A DNA stretch of 64,000 nucleotides from NCBI RefSeq assembly GCF_001483135.1, contig NZ_LNAL01000008.1:682001-746000 (forward strand), in the 5' to 3' direction. Every line of letters begins with the position of its first letter. Within the stretch, counting starts at the first letter, position 1. Positions 1 to 8,251 of this stretch are shown here, piece by piece. The DNA comes from Solirubrum puertoriconensis (GTDB lineage: Bacteria > Bacteroidota > Bacteroidia > Cytophagales > Hymenobacteraceae). A program made the translations under genes and the position numbers. Under the pieces are notes generated by a model, which did no database searches, was not told the DNA's origin, and saw only the letters and a program-made list of their open reading frames with translations.

Positions 1-645
1 GCCGCGGGCATAGCGCAGGTTCAGGCTAATGCCCGCGTCCGGAATCATGTAGCCTACGCCGGCTACACCGCTGATGTCGAACTGGGACAAGTCGGATTTG
101 TAAGCCTCGTCGCGCGAAATGCCGGTGTAGTCGCGGAAGCCGTTGTTCTCTTCCACTTTATCCTTGGTGCCATCCCGGTACTTGGTGGTCGTTTCCGATT
201 TGTTTTTCGAGCCGAACAGGTAGCTCACCTGTGGGCCTACCTCGAAGAAGAGGCCACCCGCATTGATGCGCGCCATTACCGGCACGTCAATGTAGTGTAG
301 CACGCGCTGCTGCTCAATCTCAACCTTCGATACGTTGCTGGCCAGCCCCGTAGTCTGTTCCGACTGAATCTCGTAGCCCTTGCGGTTGTACAGGATTTCC
401 GGTGCGATAGAGAAGAAGCCGTCGCTGCTCACGGGCAGGTTAAACGTCAGACCGGCGTTGTAGCCCAGCTTGTAGTCGCCTAAGTCCGAGCTGTAGCCGG
501 GGCCTGTAAGCTGCTGCACGTTGTCGCCCGATACGTTGGAATACGTACCGCCTACTTTAACACCGATGCCAAGGCTGGTTTGGCCTTGAGCAAAGGCAGC
601 GGTAGTACCGGCTAGTGCAAACGCGAGGGCAAAAACCTTTTTCAT
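1..645 (-). CDS. PorT-like outer-membrane beta-barrel protein, 3' end outside window
   Basis: Reading leftward from an ATG at 645 gives 215 codons that stay open to the window edge, so the C-terminus is missing. The product starts with a Lys-Lys signal peptide (MKKVFALAFAL, cleavage near residue 20). Alternating aromatic and hydrophobic strands follow, typical of the Bacteroidota porin family PorT/OMP_b-brl_2, for example GYNAGLTFNLP, then VLHYIDVPVMARI, then FFEVGPQVSYLFG. It should sit in the outer membrane; the specific role cannot be read. The next gene is divergent, so the 646-906 gap should hold both promoters. The family call is from strand pattern, not a search. Confidence 0.75.
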   Translation of the reverse strand, partial: MKKVFALAFALAGTTAAFAQGQTSLGIGVKVGGTYSNVSGDNVQQLTGPGYSSDLGDYKLGYNAGLTFNLPVSSDGFFSIAPEILYNRKGYEIQSEQTTGLASNVSKVEIEQQRVLHYIDVPVMARINAGGLFFEVGPQVSYLFGSKNKSETTTKYRDGTKDKVEENNGFRDYTGISRDEAYKSDLSQFDISGVAGVGYMIPDAGISLNLRYARG

Positions 646-874
646 AGTCGTGGAATGTTGTTGCGTGTTTGGAAATGGGAGGCAGTTACTGCACTGGATT
701 CGCTGTCGATGACCGAATACTGCCAACTGATTACAGCGCCTCTTACGCAGATGCACTTGCACAATGTTGCGGATCAGTTGTATTATTAATTTCTTATTAA
801 CTATATCCAAGCTCGAGGGCGCATGCACAAGGCTCATTCATAAGCATTAACCTGCTGCGTAAACGGCGGCTATT

Positions 875-882
875 TATTTTTG
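875..882 (+). promoter_or_regulatory. Possible Bacteroidota -7 promoter element
   Basis: TATTTTTG fits the Bacteroidota -7 consensus TAnnTTTG and lies 25 bp before the start of the deacylase gene. No convincing -33 TTG element is placed upstream, so this is a weak prediction. Confidence 0.3.
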
Positions 883-906
883 TAGCTGATCTAGTTTACT
901 CTGCTT

Positions 907-2013
907 ATGCCTGCTGCTCTTCGGCGCCTTGTTGTATTGTTGTTGGTGTTGCCGGGGTGGGGCAGTGCGTGGGCGCAGGCACCTAGGGCAGTGCAGCCGG
1001 TGGTGGTAGGTTTGTATGCACAAGGCGGCTTCATCATTGCGCACTCGCCTAGGGTTAAGCACCTCGTAACGGCCCATCCCACGGGCCTCGAACTTAACCT
1101 GCAACGCCAGCTAACCGGCACGCAGCCGTGGCACGCATGGTACCGCTACCCCAAAGTGGGCGTAGCGCTGGTGTACTACGATTACCACAACTCGGCAATG
1201 GGAAAATCGTACGCCGGCACGGTGTACCTGAGCAAGGCCGTGTGGCGCACCCCGCGGCAGGAGCTAAGCTTCCGACTAGGAACCGGCATTGGGTATTTCC
1301 CAAAGGCATTCGACCGCGAAACCAACCACAAAAACCTATTCGTTAGCTCGCGGCTGAACGCCACCTTGCAAGCCCGCGCCGAGTACGACGTGGCCCTCAC
1401 GCCCAAGCTTGGCCTGATGGTGGGCGTGGCGCTCAACCACTACTCGAACGGCGCTACAGCCAAGCCCAACCTAGGGGTGAATATCCCAACGGTTGTGCTG
1501 GGGCTCAATTACCACCGGCAGCGCCAATTTGTGCCGCTGCCCGCCAACCCCGCCGACGAGCCTACCGACTTAGGACGCAACTTCGTCAACCTGAGTACCA
1601 GCGTAGGCTTTAAACAGCGCAACGAGTCGGACCGGCGCCGTTACTGGGTGAACTCCGTAACCGTGGCCGGCGGCCGCCGCCTCAACCGCAAAAGCAATTT
1701 GCTGGTTGGGCTCGAAGGCTTCTACGACCGTTCGTTACTGGCCGAGCAGCGCGATACGGCCCGCAATGCCGATAAGCTGCAAGACGTGAAAAAGGCCGGC
1801 GCGTTCGTCGGCCACGAGTTGCTGCTAGGCCGTTTGGCTTTTGGTACCCACCTAGGGTTTTACTTCTACAACCCCTACAAATCCAACAACTTCTACTACG
1901 AGCGGCTTAGTTTGAAATACCACTTTACCGACCGTTTGTTCGGCGCCCTCGACCTGAAAGTACACCGCGGCGCCGCCGATATAATTGAGTGGCGGGCGGG
2001 CATAAAGCTGTAA
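907..2013 (+). CDS. PagL-like lipid A 3-O-deacylase (acyloxyacyl hydrolase family)
   Basis: A 368-residue outer-membrane protein with a signal peptide (LLLVLPGWGSAWAQ, cut near residue 24). The segment NHYSNGATAKPN at residues 177-188 matches the PagL active site, where the His and Ser two residues apart (H178, S180) are catalytic. PagL enzymes remove the 3-O-linked acyl chain from lipid A in the outer membrane. E. coli-type PagL is about 180 residues; the Bacteroidota form has an extra C-terminal set of about 150 residues of barrel-like strands, as seen here. The gene is single, with a palindromic terminator just after its stop. Family assignment is confident; substrate in this organism is inferred. 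Confidence 0.8.
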   Translation: MPAALRRLVVLLLVLPGWGSAWAQAPRAVQPVVVGLYAQGGFIIAHSPRVKHLVTAHPTGLELNLQRQLTGTQPWHAWYRYPKVGVALVYYDYHNSAMGKSYAGTVYLSKAVWRTPRQELSFRLGTGIGYFPKAFDRETNHKNLFVSSRLNATLQARAEYDVALTPKLGLMVGVALNHYSNGATAKPNLGVNIPTVVLGLNYHRQRQFVPLPANPADEPTDLGRNFVNLSTSVGFKQRNESDRRRYWVNSVTVAGGRRLNRKSNLLVGLEGFYDRSLLAEQRDTARNADKLQDVKKAGAFVGHELLLGRLAFGTHLGFYFYNPYKSNNFYYERLSLKYHFTDRLFGALDLKVHRGAADIIEWRAGIKL

Positions 2014-2020
2014 CCTACTG

Positions 2021-2068
2021 CAACCAAACGGCCCCGCTTCTGCGCGCAGAAGCGGGGCCGTTTGGTTG
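2021..2068. terminator. Perfect 48-bp palindrome, bidirectional terminator
   Basis: Two 24-bp arms (starting CAACCAAACGGCCCC) are exact reverse complements with no spacer. It sits between convergent genes 907-2013 (+) and 2088-2210 (-), so it probably ends transcription from both sides. Confidence 0.75.
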
Positions 2069-2087
2069 CCGACGCGGAGGGAGTGGC

Positions 2088-2210
2088 TTACTTCGCTTCC
2101 GCCGCTTTGGGCGTCGAAGCAATTTTGTTTCGGGTTTTGTGCGGCCGCTTTTTGCCAAACGAGCCTTTCGTGAGTTTACCGCGTTTCGATTTCTTGTCTC
2201 CTTTGCCCAT
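2088..2210 (-). CDS. 30S ribosomal protein THX
   Basis: A 40-residue, very basic peptide beginning MGKGDKKSKRGKLTKGS. This matches the THX (S31-type) protein that caps the 30S head in Thermus and is widespread in Bacteroidota. The ATG at 2210 was chosen over the longer open frame to 2324 because family members start exactly at MGKGD. The C-terminal tail (STPKAAEAK) is longer than in Thermus. It is transcribed away from pyrD's 3' end and should be constitutive. Confidence 0.85.
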   Translation of the reverse strand: MGKGDKKSKRGKLTKGSFGKKRPHKTRNKIASTPKAAEAK

Positions 2211-2281
2211 AATGTGTATTGGTGTAAAAGGTGATTGAGGAAATGCCTGAGGTTCTAAAATAGCACCTAAGCGAATTCCGT

Positions 2282-3334
2282 TCAACCCCGTTCTACGCGC
2301 ATGTGCCGCGCTAGTTGGCGGCACATGCGTTCTACCACCGCCGGCCCTTCGTAGATGAAGCCAGTGTAAAGCTGCACCAAGGAGGCGCCGGCGTCCAGCT
2401 TTTCCTGCGCGTCGTCGGGGCTAAAGACGCCGCCCACCCCGATGAGAGGCAAGGTGCCGCCCGAGCGTTGGTGTAAGTACCGGATGACCTCGGTGCTGCG
2501 CGCCCGCACTGGAGCACCGCTCAATCCGCCCGCGCCCATGTGCTCTACTTCGCTGGCAGGTGTGCGCAGGCCATTGCGCGCAACAGTGGTGTTGGTGGCC
2601 ACCACGCCGTTCAGGCCCGCTTCCCGAACAATGACAAGGATATCATCCAATTGCTCATTCGTCAGGTCGGGCGCAATTTTGAGCAACAGGGGCCGCGCCG
2701 TGCGTTGGGCGTGGTTGGCGCGCTGTACTTCGCGCAGCAGTGCCAGCAGCGGCTCACGCTCCTGCAACTGCCGAAGCCCCGGCGTGTTCGGCGACGACAC
2801 GTTCACCACGAAGTAGTCGACGGTGTCGTGCAGGGCTTGCACGCAGGCCACGTAGTCGGCCGCAGCTTCTTCGTTGGGCGTGTCTTTGTTTTTGCCGATG
2901 TTGCCGCCGATAATTACGTCGGTGCGGCGCTTGCGCAGGCGTTCGGCCGCCGCCGCGGCCCCGGCATTGTTGAAGCCCATGCGGTTAATGAGAGCCTTGT
3001 CGGTAGGCAGCCGGAACAACCTAGGGGTGGGGTTGCCGGGCTGCGGCCGAGGTGTTACGGTGCCCACCTCCACGTGTCCGAAACCTAGGGCCGCCAGCTC
3101 GTCAACCAACACCGCATTTTTGTCGAAGCCGGCTGCCAGCCCAATGGGGTTCTTAAACTTCAGCCCAAACACCTCGCGCTCCAAGTTGGGATGCTCGTAG
3201 CCGAACTGATTCCGAAGCAGGGCATGCGCAAAGGGCAGTTTGCCCGCTGCACCTAGGGCCTCGAACGTGAAGTGGTGCGCCTGCTCGGGGCTGAGGCGGA
3301 AAAGCAGGGGGCGCAGGAGGTGCTGATACAACAT
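2282..3334 (-). CDS. pyrD: Dihydroorotate dehydrogenase (quinone), class 2
   Basis: A 350-residue FMN enzyme that oxidises dihydroorotate to orotate in pyrimidine synthesis and passes electrons to membrane quinone. The N-terminal helix MLYQHLLRPLLFRLSPEQAHH is the class 2 membrane-association segment. NVSSPNTPGLR carries the class 2 catalytic Ser, ATNTT follows, and the FMN phosphate loop is in the IGVGGVFS region. The ATG at 3334 gives the usual family N-terminus, so the longer frame to 3403 is not used. The gap to the downstream THX gene is about 70 bp. Confident assignment. Confidence 0.95.
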   Translation of the reverse strand: MLYQHLLRPLLFRLSPEQAHHFTFEALGAAGKLPFAHALLRNQFGYEHPNLEREVFGLKFKNPIGLAAGFDKNAVLVDELAALGFGHVEVGTVTPRPQPGNPTPRLFRLPTDKALINRMGFNNAGAAAAAERLRKRRTDVIIGGNIGKNKDTPNEEAAADYVACVQALHDTVDYFVVNVSSPNTPGLRQLQEREPLLALLREVQRANHAQRTARPLLLKIAPDLTNEQLDDILVIVREAGLNGVVATNTTVARNGLRTPASEVEHMGAGGLSGAPVRARSTEVIRYLHQRSGGTLPLIGVGGVFSPDDAQEKLDAGASLVQLYTGFIYEGPAVVERMCRQLARHMRVERG

Positions 3335-3409
3335 GGGTGCAAATAGAAAGTGGCAGCTGCCGGCGAAGGGAGCCGACAACTGCCAGCTCACTACTGACAG
3401 CAAATAAAA

Positions 3410-3988
3410 TCAGCCGGCCCAACCTTCGCGGTCGAGCGAGCGGTATTGAATGGCTTCGGCCAAGTGTTCGATGCGGATTTCGTCGGAGTCGGCCAAGTCG
3501 GCGATGGTACGCGAAACTTTCAGGATGCGGTCGTAGGCGCGGGCCGACAAACCTAGGCGCTCCATGGCCGTTTTCAGCAACGTACGCCCGGCTTGGTTTA
3601 TCTGGCAAATGTCCTTCACCATTTGCGACGGCATCATGGCGTTGGAGTGGATATCCGGGAAGTCCTTGAAGCGCTCGGCCTGCACTTGGCGCGCTTTATC
3701 CACGCGCTCCTGAATGCTAGCGCTGCTTTCAGCTCGGCGCGTTTCCGTCATTTGGTCGAAGGTAACGGGCGTTACCTCCACGTGCAGGTCGATGCGGTCG
3801 AGCAGCGGGCCCGATACCTTGTTGAGGTAGCGCTGCACCACGCCCGGGCCGCACACGCACTCCTTGTCGGGGTGGTTGTAGTAGCCGCACGGGCAGCGGT
3901 TAGCAAAAGCCACATTGCAGGGCAATGAAGCGCTTTTTCTTCTGCAATCAATTGACAGCCTGTTTTTTGGCTTTGCAGAGATTGTCAT
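3410..3988 (-). pseudogene. comM: comM/yifB C-terminal fragment, cut off by island insertion
   Basis: From Gly-Tyr-Tyr-Asn-His-Pro (codons leftward from 3886) this reads as the last 158 residues of a YifB/ComM AAA+ helicase: the GPGVVQRYL region, LLDRIDLH and the Mg_chelatase C-terminal domain ending DREGWAG. The first 34 residues, from an ATG at 3988, come from the island and have no ComM similarity. The matching N-terminal 354 residues lie 34 kb away at 38141-39208. The two halves sum to 512 residues, the normal length. The break is right after the sensor-1 Asn-Pro-Cys-Pro-Cys, so the ATPase core and its lid are now separate polypeptides, if made at all. Confidence 0.93.
3887..3901. other. 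attL: left junction of the genomic island
   Basis: GCACGGGCAGCGGTT here matches GCACGGGCACGGGTT at 38147-38161 except for two bases. The first nine bases (GCACGGGCA) are identical and cover the point where the comM reading frame breaks on both sides, so strand exchange probably took place within them. The integrase gene begins about 200 bp inside. Confidence 0.85.
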
Positions 3989-4040
3989 TGCTTTTCATCG
4001 TTTTGCAGGCTTTTGCATGTTTTTGTACAGGCTTTTGTAA
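3900..4040. repeat. Probable arm-type integrase sites at island left end
   Basis: Copies of a GGCTTTTGYA-like motif: inverted at 3900-3911 (TTAGCAAAAGCC), then direct at 3969 (GGCTTTGCAGA), 4008 (GGCTTTTGCA) and 4030 (GGCTTTTGTAA). The last two are exactly 22 bp apart. Repeats between the core site and the integrase gene are typical arm-binding sites of tyrosine recombinases. Function is inferred. Confidence 0.5.
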
Positions 4041-4104
4041 CGCGTAACAGTGAACTAGCTTCGTTCAGTAACAAGGCGTAACAAGTCACAAAAACCTTAC
4101 TGAT

Positions 4105-5268
4105 ATGGGCGTAAAGATACGCTACCGCAAGCTCCGCGACGGCTCCGAACAAATCTTCTTCGACGTTTACCACAAGGGAAGAAGGGAGTATCCAACCTTT
4201 AAAGAGCCGCAACTAATTTTAAGACCGGGTACTGACGAGGCCACTAAAAAGGCCAACGCGGTAATGGAAGCCCAAGCTCACATTCTTTTAAAACGTTTGG
4301 AGCTTCAATTGCTGGAAGGTACTTACGAATGGCAGCAGCAATCAGCAGTAGAAAGCAGGGGCAGCGAAGCTCCGCAAAGCTTTTTGGCTTACTTCCGCGA
4401 TGAGGCTGAGCGTCGTAAAACACAGCGCGGCTGCAAGTCAAACACGTACGCCTGCTTCAAGCACTTTGAGCGTTTTGTAAATGCCAACTATGGCTCGGAC
4501 GTAGCGTTTGCGCAATTTACCTCCCAACTAGTGGAAAAGTTTAAATGCTACTTAGAGCAACTAGTCGCCTACAATAAGGACTGGAACAGCAAGCGCATTC
4601 ACGGCAAGCGGGGTATCAACAACAACTGCGCTCTGATTTACTTGAAGAGACTGAAGATGGTGTCTGCAATGGCCCATAAAGCAGGCATCATTACTTCTGA
4701 CCCTGCTTCAACCGTCAAAAACTTCAATTACGTTGCACCTGAACGCCACTACCTGCTACCCGATGAAGTGAAAGCCCTGGTAAAGGATTGGGAAGCTAAT
4801 CAGAGCGACGACCTGATGAAGCGGGCTTTCCTGTTCTGCTGCGCAACGGGGCTTCGATGGGCCGACCTGACAAGTTTGACTTGGAAGGACGTGCAGGGCA
4901 ATAAACTGGATACTTCGATTGCGAAAAGCGGCGGCAAAAAGCGCCTGTCTTTCGAGTTAAGCGACTTCGCTGTCCGCATGATGGGGGAAATAGGTGCCTC
5001 CACTTACCGCATTTTCCCATTGCAGTACTCTCTGTACTTGAACACGAAGCTCGAACGGTGGGTGCTATCCAACGGCATCAATAAGAAAATATCCTGGCAT
5101 TGTGGACGGCACACTTTTGCTACCGCTTTGCTCTTTCAAAGCGAAGACATTTCGCTAGTTCAAAAAGCACTAGCTCACAGTAGATTGGAAACAACCCAGA
5201 TTTACGCCAAAATTCTGGACACGAAGCTCAACAAGGCTACTTCTTCCATCGGTAACTTATTTGAATAA
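4105..5268 (+). CDS. int: Tyrosine recombinase (island integrase)
   Basis: A 387-residue site-specific recombinase of the Bacteroidota type with an N-terminal arm-binding region (about 1-85), a SAM-like core-binding domain (about 90-205) and a catalytic domain. All catalytic residues are visible: R251 (ATGLRW), K274 (IAKSGG), H332 and R335 (SWHCGRH), H358 (LAHSR) and nucleophile Y367 (TQIYAK). It lies just inside attL and reads into the island, so it most likely catalysed integration into comM. The following gene starts 5 bp after its stop and may supply an accessory factor. No relaxase or tra genes are visible, so self-transfer is not supported. Confidence 0.95.
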   Translation: MGVKIRYRKLRDGSEQIFFDVYHKGRREYPTFKEPQLILRPGTDEATKKANAVMEAQAHILLKRLELQLLEGTYEWQQQSAVESRGSEAPQSFLAYFRDEAERRKTQRGCKSNTYACFKHFERFVNANYGSDVAFAQFTSQLVEKFKCYLEQLVAYNKDWNSKRIHGKRGINNNCALIYLKRLKMVSAMAHKAGIITSDPASTVKNFNYVAPERHYLLPDEVKALVKDWEANQSDDLMKRAFLFCCATGLRWADLTSLTWKDVQGNKLDTSIAKSGGKKRLSFELSDFAVRMMGEIGASTYRIFPLQYSLYLNTKLERWVLSNGINKKISWHCGRHTFATALLFQSEDISLVQKALAHSRLETTQIYAKILDTKLNKATSSIGNLFE

Positions 5269-5273
5269 CACCT

Positions 5274-5960
5274 ATGGGTACGTCAGTAAAAGAGTTTGAA
5301 AGCTTATTGCTGCAGATGGGATTAGATGATGTTAATGATCCCTGCGACACGCTTGATGTTGCTTTACGTGGCATGTCATTGACAAGCCGTGTTGAGTGCT
5401 TAACGTACCTCCTCACTGAATACGAAGAGGGAAGAATTGACAAAGAGGGGGGGATTTGGCACCAACGATATGACTATGAACCTTCTTTTTATAATCATAA
5501 TACCTTTCAAGAGGATAACAATAGCAGAGGAGTTATCGATAGGACAATGAGTAGGCTGGTTCTAATGTTGAAAAGCTACGTCCCTTATAGGTTAGAAAAT
5601 GCCAAGAAGCAGCTCAGTAACCTGGGAAAGAGTGACGCAGCAGAACAAAAAGACGACGTATCAGAAGCAGAGCAAAAGCCGCTTTCCCCAGTAGAGCTCT
5701 TAACCAGCAAGGATGCAGCCGCTCTACTGAAGAAGAGCTTATCATGGCTGCAGAAACAAGTCAAAGGTCATGAGCTTCTTAGGCCTTATAAGTATCCCGG
5801 CAGCAACATTAACCTGTATCCGAAAATGAACTTGGTCAAGTATATGAACTTAGCTTCGCCGGAACAAAAAAAGACTACAAGCAGCATCGAAGTTGGTGAG
5901 GCAAACAAGGCTGACCCACTTGTGCCATTGAGATACTACAGGAGGAAAAGAACAGGATGA
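5274..5960 (+). CDS. Uncharacterised protein with C-terminal HTH, cotranscribed with integrase
   Basis: A 228-residue protein starting 5 bp after the integrase stop. I do not recognise residues 1-130, which are mainly helical. Residues about 142-200 (SPVELLTSKDAAALLKKS, SWLQKQVKG, then NLYPKMNLVKYM) resemble the winged-helix fold of MerR/excisionase-type DNA-binding proteins, where a helix-turn-helix is followed by a Tyr-Pro-x-x-x-L strand. Tight linkage to int makes a directionality factor or regulator of excision plausible. This is inference from position and the HTH only. Confidence 0.6.
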   Translation: MGTSVKEFESLLLQMGLDDVNDPCDTLDVALRGMSLTSRVECLTYLLTEYEEGRIDKEGGIWHQRYDYEPSFYNHNTFQEDNNSRGVIDRTMSRLVLMLKSYVPYRLENAKKQLSNLGKSDAAEQKDDVSEAEQKPLSPVELLTSKDAAALLKKSLSWLQKQVKGHELLRPYKYPGSNINLYPKMNLVKYMNLASPEQKKTTSSIEVGEANKADPLVPLRYYRRKRTG

Positions 5961-6173
5961 AACCTGGTGATTGAAATTGCGAATAGAGGCTCAATTTAGT
6001 TGATAAGCCTGAAGTGCTTGATTTGCACAAATTTCATATGCGTCGAATTAGGCTAGCTATTCCTGATTTTCTATAACTTTGCTATAACGAGTTCTTGCAA
6101 CCTAGTACTATTACTTGGGGTGCTCTCGCCGACCGTACAGACATAAAGACCGGGAACGCTCGACGCTGGTGCG

Positions 6174-7028
6174 TTGCGACGACTCTCTGCGGCTTCTCTT
6201 CTGCGGCGGCCCTCTCCTTTGACGGTGCTGAAAATCCCGGTGTTAGCCTATCAAGCTGCCAACCGGGATGAAGGAAAGTTGTTGCCCAAAGGTCAGCTCT
6301 TGCGAGCGTTGCTGTTCTACTATCGGCTCAAGTCCTTAACTATCGAAGGCGCTTTCGGTGGAAAGCGATGGGTTGCGTTTATTCAGCAACGTACCGGCAT
6401 TGCTATCAAAACCATCTACAAAGGATTTTTGCTACTAGCCAAGGCCGGCCTGGCTCGCCGCGAGCCAGGCCGGCTAAATTTGGTCAGCTACGATGCCCTG
6501 TTTCGCCTACTCGGCATTTCCGTGCGAGGCAAAGGTGGCGCGAAGCTGCTACGCATTCCTGTCACCGGTAACCTGCTTAACCAGTGGCAAGTTGCCGAGA
6601 TCCGCGAGGCGCTCACGCGCCAACGGCACGCTTTGGAGACTAATCATGCAAACTTTGAACTGAACCGGAGGGATACCGATAAAAACCCTGGGAAAGCAGC
6701 CCGCAGGGCGGCTATGCGCGGCTACAACCGCTTAGCCAAACTGAAGGCACAGCTGACCTCTATTCCTCGCCTAGGAAAATTCAAGGTTAACTACGATTTG
6801 ACCCTGAGCTGTGCGGCCGTAGCCGATTTGTTTGGGTACGTCAGTGCTGCAACAGGGCACGAGATAGAACAGCGCCTGCAACAAGCCGGCAAGTTGAAAG
6901 CTCAACGCCGTTTTGTAAAAATCGCGATGGTACCCGAGAACAAGCCGCATTACCGGCTGCCAAAATCCTTTTACATCACCCGGGGCTGCTTAATTAAGCA
7001 GATTCCCAACTTACTAACTGTGTTGTAA
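6174..7028 (+). CDS. Uncharacterised basic protein, possible wHTH
   Basis: A 284-residue frame with an uncertain start: TTG at 6174 is the earliest option, and a later TTG/GTG before LKIPVLAYQAANRD would trim about 15 residues. The product is strongly basic. TGIAIKTIYKGFLLLAKAGLARRE (about residues 75-98) has the spacing of a winged helix-turn-helix, in which a recognition helix is followed by an Ala-Gly-Leu turn. I do not recognise the family. A role in replication, regulation or element maintenance would fit a mobile region but is not shown. Confidence 0.5.
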   Translation: MRRLSAASLLRRPSPLTVLKIPVLAYQAANRDEGKLLPKGQLLRALLFYYRLKSLTIEGAFGGKRWVAFIQQRTGIAIKTIYKGFLLLAKAGLARREPGRLNLVSYDALFRLLGISVRGKGGAKLLRIPVTGNLLNQWQVAEIREALTRQRHALETNHANFELNRRDTDKNPGKAARRAAMRGYNRLAKLKAQLTSIPRLGKFKVNYDLTLSCAAVADLFGYVSAATGHEIEQRLQQAGKLKAQRRFVKIAMVPENKPHYRLPKSFYITRGCLIKQIPNLLTVL

Positions 7029-7261
7029 AATGGATTTATTGGCTGTTTTCTCTATTGCTGAATCTACTTTACCCTGGGTAGAAAACGGGCCTGTGTGGCG
7101 GACGTATGGCAGGCAAGCGAAGCGATGCCTCACATGGCAAGTTCTAAGAACAAGATAAGCCATAGGAAAGTGACCAGATGGTAGCAGTGCATTGCTATTA
7201 ATAGCATGTCGGCCTCGCGCTCGTAGGCATTGAAGGTGAACACACCAAGAAGCCAAAGCTG

Positions 7262-7276
7262 GTTAAATAATTTAAG
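7262..7276. repeat. 15-bp palindrome, copy A
   Basis: GTTAAATAATTTAAG differs from the perfect palindrome GTTAAATAATTTAAC only in its last base. It is one of four copies between 7.2 and 9.8 kb. Confidence 0.6.
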
Positions 7277-7330
7277 TGGCACCAGCAGTTCCAGATCCAC
7301 TTTTAGTGCTGCTTGCGCTACCAGCTTGCA

Positions 7331-7345
7331 GTTAAATTATTTAAC
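7331..7345. repeat. 15-bp palindrome, copy B
   Basis: GTTAAATTATTTAAC, perfect apart from the central base; opposite orientation at the centre to the other copies. Confidence 0.65.
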
Positions 7346-7540
7346 CGCCTATCCGTACCTCCGCGCACCATAGCAACGTTTACCGGCTCCTTGGGCACTG
7401 CACACAAAGTGCGGAGCTGCCCCTGTACCGGTTCTAAATTTTACATCAATTGGTTCTTCTGGTTTCCGTTACCAGCCTGTGAACGAATGCTTCACGCGCT
7501 GACACATGTAGTGCTAGCCAATGGTTACTACCAAAAACGG

Positions 7541-7702
7541 CTAGTCTTGCTTGCCTAACCCCAGCAGTTCGCAGTAAAAGGTTTCGCCGTAGAGGGCAAT
7601 GAGCTCCGCTTCGGTGGCAAAATAGCTCTTCGGCTCGGGCAGGTGCAGGTTGATTAGATCCCGATCGAGTTCTTGTTCAGTGATATTGCCGACTTCTTCC
7701 AT
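7541..7702 (-). CDS. Small acidic protein, unknown
   Basis: A 53-residue frame with ATG at 7702 (MEEVGNITEQELDRDLINLHLPEPKSY) and a TAG stop. It is acidic and has no membrane segment. Palindrome copy C (7711-7725) lies only 8 bp before the ATG, where it could act as an operator or as part of the promoter. The coding nature rests on composition and the well-placed ATG. I do not recognise a family. Confidence 0.4.
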   Translation of the reverse strand: MEEVGNITEQELDRDLINLHLPEPKSYFATEAELIALYGETFYCELLGLGKQD

Positions 7703-7710
7703 AGCGTTTG

Positions 7711-7725
7711 GTTAAATAATTTAAC
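7711..7725. repeat. 15-bp palindrome, copy C
   Basis: GTTAAATAATTTAAC, immediately upstream of the 53-residue gene; a position suited to an operator. Confidence 0.65.
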
Positions 7726-7907
7726 ACCGTCTGCGCGGCGTCTCTCCCGCGTCGGTAGCCGTACCGCAGCCGAACAGCAAGAGAGGGGAAGATACGCATT
7801 GTTCAGGTGGGTTCCTAGCTCCAGCTGGTGCTAAAAACCCGCTTAACCCACCAGAAAGCAAGAATTTCGGCAGGTGCTCGCCCGGTCCCGGCTATCGGCA
7901 GGTCACG

Positions 7908-8132
7908 TTAGAGCGGGGAAAAGTTCACCAGCTCGGGCAAGGGCATTTCCAACCCTTCCGCCAAGCACACCAAAACGTCCAGGGTGGGGGAGACCTGACC
8001 GGTCTCGATGCGATAGACCGTTTTCTTGGTGATGTTGGCCACGTCCGCTAGCGCTTGTTGACTCCAGCCCTTGCGCTCGCGCAACGCGCGAAGATGCTTG
8101 CCAAACGCTTGTACACTGGCCGGTTGCTTCAC
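7908..8132 (-). CDS. XRE-family transcriptional regulator
   Basis: A 74-residue protein that is almost entirely one Cro/C1-type helix-turn-helix domain: FGKHLRALRERKGWSQQALA, then ITKKTVYRIETGQVSPTLDVL, then LAEGLEMPLPELV. The start is a GTG at 8132. It is divergent from the TonB_C-domain gene at 8252, and the intergenic space holds a 26-bp inverted repeat (8162-8187) that is a good autoregulatory operator candidate. It probably acts as a local repressor, possibly of its divergent neighbour. The DNA-binding fold is certain; the target is inferred. Confidence 0.85.
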   Translation of the reverse strand: MKQPASVQAFGKHLRALRERKGWSQQALADVANITKKTVYRIETGQVSPTLDVLVCLAEGLEMPLPELVNFSPL

Positions 8133-8161
8133 CGGCGCAAGCTCCGGCAGCTATAAAATCC

Positions 8162-8187
8162 GTTTGTGGACATATGTGTCTACAAAC
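8162..8187. promoter_or_regulatory. Inverted-repeat operator between XRE gene and divergent gene
   Basis: Arms GTTTGTGGACA and TGTCTACAAAC are reverse complements with one mismatch and a 4-bp centre. It lies 30 bp upstream of the XRE start and 65 bp upstream of the divergent gene. Confidence 0.6.
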
Positions 8188-8251
8188 CGTAAAAAAGTTT
8201 AGGTTTGTGCGGTCCAAGAACTGGGCAACTACGCATACTTAGTGCGCCAAA

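Larger units (their letters stand above)
7029..7540. other. Gene-free stretch carrying two 15-bp palindromes
   Basis: No convincing gene in either strand over about 510 bp. It contains two copies of the GTTAAATWATTTAAC palindrome (7262 and 7331), about 54 bp apart, and is otherwise unremarkable. Confidence 0.4.

Noticed and set aside
7262-7725. Integron cassette array built on the GTTAAAT...ATTTAAC palindromes
   Set aside because: The halves touch instead of flanking a folded site, there is no integron integrase, and cassette-like genes are lacking.
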